Source: Shinisaurus crocodilurus (Eukaryota; Chordata; Lepidosauria; Squamata; Shinisauridae). Taken from it: a stretch of 64,000 nt of DNA. Shown here piece after piece: positions 59,370 through 64,000 of the stretch (its first letter is position 1; every line of letters begins with the position of its first letter). The position numbers were made by a program, and so were the translations under genes. The stretch lies in contig CM037877.1 of NCBI GenBank assembly GCA_021292165.1, positions 302,204,726-302,268,725 on the forward strand, written 5' to 3'. The notes below the pieces were generated by a model that searched no databases, had not been told where the DNA came from, and was given only the letters and a program-made list of their open reading frames with translations.

Positions 59370-59695
59370 GGCTCCTCATGGGTTATTTAATCCAGGATAA
59401 GCCATGCCACAGGCACATGTGGCCACCATTTTGAATATGCAGCCCCCAGTTGGGATGATCGGGTTGCAATGTGTCATGCGAACCCAGTCATATGTGTTAT
59501 TTGTGGGTTAGACAACCCTTGCATAACCCTCAATTAGTAGTAGGATTGTGTGAGGGTTGTTTAACCCTCAAATAACCCCCTATGGCTGGGTTTACGCAAC
59601 ACTACAACTCCCGATAGGGGTTTGCATATTCAAAATGGCAGCCACACGTACTGTGGCTCATTCTGGGTAAAATAACCCACCATGTCTTGCAAACT
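59370..59695. mobile_element. Foldback DNA element
   Basis: The left arm (GGGTTATTTAATCCAGGATA, CACCATTTTGAATATGCAGC) pairs with the right arm (GCATATTCAAAATGGCAGCC, TTCTGGGTAAAATAACCCAC). A second inner inverted pair is GACAACCCTTGCATAACCCTCA / GAGGGTTGTTTAACCCTC. No coding sequence. Confidence 0.7.
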
Positions 59696-60547
59696 GGCCC
59701 TTTGTCTCTCCCTGGTGCCTACAACACATCTCTGTACCTTTCCAGCCTGAGGTAAGTGGGTATTCATTGCTCATGATCTTGCAACCTCCTTCAAGAGACC
59801 ATAGCCTATACTTCGGAAAGCCTCAATAGTTGATAAGCCTGTTACCAAATCGTTCCCTTGCAGACACGTTGTGTGTGTGTTTTTTCCTGGCAGAGCTGCT
59901 GTGACAGCAGAGGCCTGAAAGGCAAGATATTTAGCAAGGGAGACTTTCCCCACCACTTCATCTCCATGCCGGGAAAAGCTTCTGTTAAACATTTGTCCAG
60001 TAGTTAAAAGGCACAGGAGCCCTGCCTCCCAAAATGTTGGCAACCATACTGGTGTCCCTTACTTAGATAAACTTACACACCACCACCACCACCCCATCCT
60101 GGAGAAATACTGCCTTGGGGGAGGGGGAGGCTGCTCCTAGTGTATTAATATTTTGTAGTATTATTTTACATATTTAATCTAGCAAATGTCTTCTTTTATC
60201 TTCCAAGGGGTTTATAAAGTAGTCTCCATTTCCAAAGCGCACACTGTACCGTATACATGGAAGCATTTTAAATATGGGGGGCACGTTAACAATGGCTGGG
60301 TTTATAACTCAGTGTTTGTTTCATCTTCTTGGCTGTTGGTCTGTTGACTGAAATTTATAGCAGCAGGTGACATTTTCCTCACTACTTCACGCCAGGAAAA
60401 AAGTGTCACATTGGATCTGTCAGGTAGCTGTTAAAAAAGCACTTGTGGCCTGCTAGAGCAAACACTGACAACCCTGGTTCTGTAACACGGAGAAGCAGCG
60501 GGAAGCAGGTTAACTGAACTGGGCGGCCAGATTCTTGCTACTATGAC

Positions 60548-60768
60548 AGTGTGGCATGGTTAGAGTGTTGGACTGGGAGAGCCAGGTTCTAGTCTCCACT
60601 TAGCCATGAAGCTCACTGGGTGACTTTGGGCCAGTGTCTGACCATCAGTGTAACCTACCTCACAGGGTTGTTGTGATGATAAAATGGAGAGGAGGAGGAT
60701 AATGTGTGCAGCCTTCCGCTCCTTGGAGAAAAAGCGGGATATAAATGTAACAAGTAAATAAATAAAGC
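60548..60768 (+). mobile_element. Sauria-SINE-type element
   Basis: It has GTGTGGCATGGTTAGAGTGT, B-box-like GGTTCTAGTCTCC, AACCTACCTCACAGGGTTGT and a CTCCTTGGAGAAAAAGCGGG tail with AAATAAATAAA. It differs in the tail from the other copies, suggesting another subfamily. Confidence 0.8.
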
Positions 60769-61050
60769 TATTCACTCCAGAAAATCTGAAAATTACAAGT
60801 GTTCAATTTCTAAAAAAAATAAGTGTTAGGACTCAAGCAGGCCCAGAAATCCCACGTCTTGACTTGGAAATTCTGCTCCTAATCCCAGACATACATGGTC
60901 TATGGGAATGTAGGCTGCAACACTACACCTACTTGCCTGGAAGAAAGCCCCATTTAACTTAATGGGACTGACTTCAGAGTCGACATGTGTAGGATATTTA
61001 TTTATATATTTAGTAGATTTATATCCCACTTTTCAACTAAAGTCCTCTAA

Positions 61051-61264
61051 GAGCACAATCCTATGCATGTTTAGACATAAAAAAAGGCGTAGAACTCCCA
61101 GCATGCCCCAGCCAGCATGGCTGGCTGGGGCATGTTATTATTAATTTTATTTCTATACTGCCCAATAGTCGGAGTTCTCTGGGCAGTTTGCAATAATCAG
61201 TAAAAATACAATGTTGGGAGTTGTAGGCCTTTTTTTTCTTGTCTAAACATGCATAGGATTGCAC
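61051..61264. repeat. Palindromic MITE with an internal insertion
   Basis: CACAATCCTATGCATGTTTA and TAAACATGCATAGGATTGCA ends. About 80 bp of unrelated AT-rich sequence (about 61133-61212, with 'ctgcccaatagtcggagttctctgggcag') sits at the centre and has its own short inverted ends. Confidence 0.7.
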
Positions 61265-62683
61265 CTTAAGTGTCTTACAATATTTCTAAAATACAAGAGA
61301 TACAAGAAGAGTCACAAACCAAAACTGAACAACACAAGCAGCTCCACTTGTTCTCACTAGATGACCTATTTATTATTCCATTAAATATAGCCACATTCTA
61401 TATCTCTTTGTTCACAGATAGATACACACACACCAGTAATTATAGTAGTGTTTTCATATCTCCAGGGCATCTGTTTATTCCATTGCATCTGGCAAAGTTT
61501 TGAATCCGTTTCCAGGACAGCCTTTTACATGTTATATGCAAAGATTCACACGTCATCCGAGCAATTACGGTAGCCTGCTCTATTATCTTGAGAGAAACTG
61601 AAGCCTGTAAAATACGGTAAAGCTTTCCTTAGTAGGAGGCGATACACTGAGTCACGCTTACCGTAATAAGCTAGATACAAGCGCACATTCATTTCATACA
61701 GACAGATCGCCTTGTGTTCATTAAAGCTGGCGGTGCAAATTTAAGGGTCACGGTGCACTTAAAGGCCTTGACCGCATCACAGAATTGCAGGCGGTCCATT
61801 ATGACTGTATTTATGTGAAGGGGATGAGAAAACGAACATGCCTAAAAAGCAGCTACTTCTGGGGTTCAGCCAGCTAGCCAACCATTTGAACATTGTTAAT
61901 GGTTGGCTTCCTTTAGTTACAAAGTGTGCCTGGAAGAGGCGGGGCTTATAAAGAGAAACCAAACTAGGCATTTTAAAAAAGGGAGCTTTGCTGGATCACA
62001 CCAAGGTCCTTTCTGGTCCAGTATCCTGTTTCCGGTAGTGGCCGGCCAGAAGCCCCCTCCCCCCCGCAACCACAAGCAAGGTATGAAAGCGACAGCTTGT
62101 CGCTCGCATCAGGTACACTGCCTCTGAGCATGGAGGTTCCACTGAATTGACATGCCTTTAAAGGAGCATAGTTTTCTTCCAGGAAAAATAAATTGATGGG
62201 GCAGGTGGGTGAGGGGAGATGATTTTTTTTTTTTAGAGACAATAGCTCTGTTATGTAGGCCACTTCGGTCATCAATGCCGTAAGTTCCTCTCACAGTTTA
62301 ATGTAACGAAATATCAAACAGTTTTGTGTTCTAAATTCTGGTGCCTCTAAATCCTAACTTGTAGTCTCCCCCGCCCCCCTCGCGTGCCTTTCTATCGCAC
62401 TTTGAGATCTTCTTCACCCAACCCTCGTTCTTTTCTTTATAGCTTTATGCTAGTGGACCCCCCACCCCCAGGGACTGGAATCTTGGCGCATTCGTTGTGA
62501 CTCACGAGTGTTCCTCGCTCCAATGGTAGGAGCGTGAGAGTCGGGTGAGGACGGTGGGCTGAGAGTGTGACGCATAGAGCGCGTAAGGAACAGGAGGAGA
62601 GTGAGAGACTCCCGCAGTGGTGTGACTGTGAGCCTCCCCCAAAACGGGGACCACAAGAGGAGTCCCCAATCGGTGGCTCTGGT

Positions 62684-62890
62684 GGGCCAAAACAGCCATT
62701 ACTTTAAATGTATGTCTAGCAGCTACGTCCGCTTTCTTTTTTACTCTAGAGTAGACACCCCGTTACTCCCTCCTCGCCACGCTAGGGCCCCGGTCAGAAA
62801 CTAATGTCAAAAATGAAAAAACAAAACCAAAAAGGCGTAGTTGCTAGCCCTGTGCTAGACGCACATTTAAAGTAATGGCTGTTTTGGCCC
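62684..62890. repeat. 37-bp inverted repeat with 133-bp spacer
   Basis: 62684-62720 is the reverse complement of 62854-62890 at 35 of 37 positions by eye; the core is TTTAAAGTAATGGCTGTTTT and its complement. The spacer has no obvious coding content. It lies just upstream of the right-hand promoter. Confidence 0.9.
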
Positions 62891-63049
62891 TGTGTGATTG
62901 TGAAAACGGAGCACTCTCGTTCTTGCGATGCATCTTCTATATACAGAAAATTGGGTGGGATTGGGATAGATTTTTCCTGCCCTCTCCTTTTCCTTTCTGG
63001 AACCGTTCGAGTTCTGCTGGTAAGACATACTTATTTTATCTTTTGCCTG

Positions 63050-63340
63050 CGACGAATTCTGTAGCATTGATGTTTCCAGGACAGCGCCTGGGTGGGGTCA
63101 CACTGCCCGCTCGCGGCCGGGAGAGGAGGAGAATCTGCGCCGGAAGCGGAGGAGGGAGGGGGGGGGAATCCGTGGTTTTATAGTCCCTCCGCCGCCTCCT
63201 TCGCGAGCCCCAGCTTGTGTCACTGGCTCTGACGACAGCATCCTCCTCCGCATCCCGTCGCCATGGCAACCCTTTGTTACCTCCAACGCTCGAGTGGTTC
63301 TGCAGGGGAGGGGGCTGGCAGGGGTGGTATATAGGCAATG
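63050..63340 (+). promoter_or_regulatory. Promoter of an unidentified rightward gene (RFX X-box and TATA-like box)
   Basis: A GC- and CpG-rich stretch holds GTCGCCATGGCAACC (63257-63271), a palindromic RFX X-box, and 57 nt further on TATATAGG (63328-63335). Sequence after about 63355 looks like a purine-rich 5' UTR. Confidence 0.55.
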
Positions 63341-63354
63341 CTGGGGGGGAGACA

Positions 63355-63674
63355 GGGAAGGAAACTCTCGATCCCCACCCAGAAAGAAGAAGGAAAAAGA
63401 AGCTAGGGGACAAGGAAAGAAGCTGAGCAACAGCAGAAGAATATATATATATAATAGATTGTATATGCACATATAAAGAGAGAGCTATTTGGAAGTGGAG
63501 AAAGAAGAAGAAAGGGATAATTGTCTCAGTTCTGGAAACAGAGAAATTCAGATCCCTCCTCACTCCTACCCTTCTTCTCCAAAGGCATTTAGGTGGGCCA
63601 AAAGTGGGTTTCTTTCCAGAGAAGAGTTTTTGAGACCTGTCCTCAGAGCCTCCATTGAAAGACAGCACTGACAG
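63355..63674 (+). other. Probable non-coding first exon of the right-hand gene
   Basis: The start is inferred from the TATA-like box. The end is a plausible donor, ACAG/GTAATT, at 63674/63675. No long open frame with recognisable content is present. The gene cannot be identified from what is visible. Confidence 0.35.
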
Positions 63675-64000
63675 GTAATTTTTTAATTGGTTAAAATAAT
63701 TTTTGAGGTGGTTTGCAGTAGAGGGAATAACTGATTTGGGCATTGCTATTTATGTGCGTTCAAAGGTCATGATTTCTGAGGTGGGGACTTGGGAGAGATT
63801 GTCCTAGCAGCAGGAAATGCTCTCAGAGTCAAGAGGAATTGAATAGTTGGGAGTGGGTTTAAATTCCAAGGCTTGGGAAATCTGATGTGATTACTGAAAA
63901 TAGTATTTTCAGAGTGCCAATTAGTGGTGACAAATAATTTGAGGCACTGAGAAGAAGGGTGTACGGGATCAGATTTGGTGACTATATAGGAGGCAAATAA

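Larger units (their letters stand above)
57640..62400. other. Intergenic region right of SEZ6L2
   Basis: No gene recognised. It contains a GT run (58840-58857), an L2-type tail fragment (about 59010-59075), a foldback element (59370-59695), a Sauria-SINE-type element (60548-60768) and an interrupted MITE (61051-61264). Confidence 0.5.

Overview
This is vertebrate nuclear DNA, almost certainly from a squamate reptile (lizard or snake). The genes are split by GT..AG introns. At least five Sauria-SINE-type elements are present, a tRNA-derived SINE class known from squamates. There are also many short palindromic hAT-like elements, CR1 and L2 LINE fragments, and 5S-rRNA-headed SINEs with CR1 tails.

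Four protein-coding genes can be recognised, all from the neighbourhood that in human is chromosome 16p11.2. (1) KIF22 (minus strand): its first motor-domain exon is at 452-657 and the rest of the gene runs off the left edge. (2) PAGR1 (plus): three coding exons, 9656-13871, 220 aa. (3) ASPHD1 (minus): three coding exons, 21160 down to 16006, 338 aa. (4) SEZ6L2 (plus): 18 coding exons, 26616-54301, 956 aa with all exons included. All exon junctions of the last three keep the reading frame and end in plausible splice sites. A fifth transcription unit probably begins at about 63.3 kb: a promoter with an RFX X-box and a TATA-like box, then a non-coding exon ending in a donor at 63674. Its coding part lies outside the window.

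Layout: 1-3.5 kb holds the KIF22 exon and a CpG-rich, NRF1-motif-rich divergent promoter. 3.5-9.6 kb is probably a PAGR1 5'-UTR intron and contains a Tc1-like transposon interrupted by a LINE. 9.6-14 kb is PAGR1. 14-16 kb is the short gap between the PAGR1 and ASPHD1 3' ends. 16-21.2 kb is ASPHD1. 20.3-22 kb is a CpG island. 22-26.6 kb is the divergent ASPHD1/SEZ6L2 intergenic space. 26.6-54.3 kb is SEZ6L2, its introns loaded with repeats. 54.3-57.6 kb is probably 3' UTR or flank. 57.6-62.4 kb is intergenic repeat-bearing DNA. 62.4-63.7 kb is the right-hand promoter.

Functionally the genes are unrelated neighbours: a chromokinesin, a histone-methyltransferase cofactor, a putative membrane dioxygenase and a neuronal CUB/Sushi receptor. 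The order and orientation, KIF22(-) PAGR1(+) ASPHD1(-) SEZ6L2(+), differ from human. The most interesting small-scale signal is a 74-bp near-identical copy of the splice acceptor of the SEZ6L2 transmembrane exon, placed in an upstream intron. If used, it would give a secreted, truncated receptor.
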